Part shown: piece by piece, positions 63,896 to 64,000 of the stretch
Layout of the letters: the number at the start of each line of letters is the position of its first letter
How positions within the stretch are numbered: the first letter of the stretch is position 1
DNA from: Oscillochloris sp.
GTDB lineage: Bacteria > Chloroflexota > Chloroflexia > Chloroflexales > Chloroflexaceae
Direction of reading: 5' to 3'
Assembly (NCBI GenBank): GCA_012032775.1
Contig: JAAUQO010000001.1
Span: 31,863-95,862 of the forward strand
DNA: 64,000 nucleotides
Notes under the pieces: generated by a model
What the model saw: the letters and a program-made list of their open reading frames with translations, nothing else
What the model was told of the DNA's origin: nothing
Database searches by the model: none
Position numbers and translations under genes: made by a program

Positions 63896-64000
63896 TCAGG
63901 CTTTACTTTCCGGTTCCAACGTGAACACCGAGGCGGTGTGCCGCTCGACCGCCTCGCGGCTCCAGAGCATGGGGTGATATGCGCCGGTACGCCACGGTTC
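63896..64000 (-). CDS. 3' end of an unidentified gene
   Basis: 34 C-terminal residues before a TGA at 63896-63898 (…YHPMLWSREAVERHTASV, then FTLEPESKA). The frame continues past the window edge. Too short to identify; its position behind a bidirectional terminator and codon use support it being real. Confidence 0.55.
   Translation of the reverse strand, partial: EPWRTGAYHPMLWSREAVERHTASVFTLEPESKA

Overview
The window looks like a chromosomal stretch of a filamentous Chloroflexia-type bacterium (Chloroflexales-like). Moderately high GC, RpoB/RpoC of the Chloroflexi type with a long coiled-coil insert in beta', leaderless promoters beside Shine-Dalgarno genes, a Tad locus next to a giant DUF11 surface protein, and secreted proteins ending in a YLPLL-like tail all fit. 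Genus is not resolvable from sequence alone. No prophage, CRISPR array, rRNA or transposase was seen.

Layout. 1-1350: truncated polytopic membrane protein (minus). 1447-10848: rpoB and rpoC (minus) with a free-standing LAGLIDADG homing endonuclease gene between them; it has its own promoter embedded in an inverted repeat, and its last codons form the rpoC ribosome binding site. 10920-10996: tRNA-Arg(GCG), divergent from rpoB. 11-14.6 kb: threonine/serine ammonia-lyase, YcxB-like protein, GH13 glucosidase. 14.6-18.6 kb: znuA-znuC-znuB-type metal uptake operon with a palindromic operator, then a K+ channel. 18.9-21.2 kb: small polyproline ORF, vanadium-haloperoxidase-type PAP2 lipoprotein, CAP/SCP protein. 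21.4-34.7 kb: giant SdrD/DUF11 surface protein followed by a Tad/Flp-like secretion-pilus locus (TadE-like, TadG-like, CpaB, CpaF, CpaE/TadZ, a second divergent ATPase, TadB, TadC). 34.7-38.1 kb: hydrolase-OsmC fusion, MerA/RclA-like flavoprotein, rhomboid protease. 38.2-43.7 kb: partner-switching set (STAS, cNMP-PP2C, RsbW-like) divergent from a vWA-like/FHA protein, a Ser/Thr kinase and a lipoprotein. 43.7-49.9 kb: FabZ, ABC exporter, M14 carboxypeptidase, SH3 coiled-coil protein, lipoprotein hydrolase. 49.9-57 kb: M23/LamG peptidase, hemolysin-III protein, PAP2 phosphatase, an unknown protein, ANTAR regulator, GHMP sugar kinase. 57.4-64 kb: giant metzincin-like protease, beta-helix protein, HDAC-family deacetylase, and the 3' end of one more gene.

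Two global features matter. First, ten genes are interrupted by tiny indels, almost all explained by loss of one base in a short run, including essential rpoC twice. This looks like consensus deletion error rather than pseudogenisation, so I annotate those genes as whole. Second, intergenic spaces carry degenerate heptanucleotide tandem repeats that share words between distant loci.

How the genes work together: the Tad locus likely assembles a surface fibre or secretes protein, perhaps with the giant adhesin beside it. The regulatory cluster at 38-43 kb probably couples cyclic-nucleotide or surface signals to an anti-sigma switch and a kinase/FHA phospho-relay. The secreted peptidases, beta-helix protein and GH13 enzyme indicate a polymer-degrading filamentous heterotroph or photoheterotroph.
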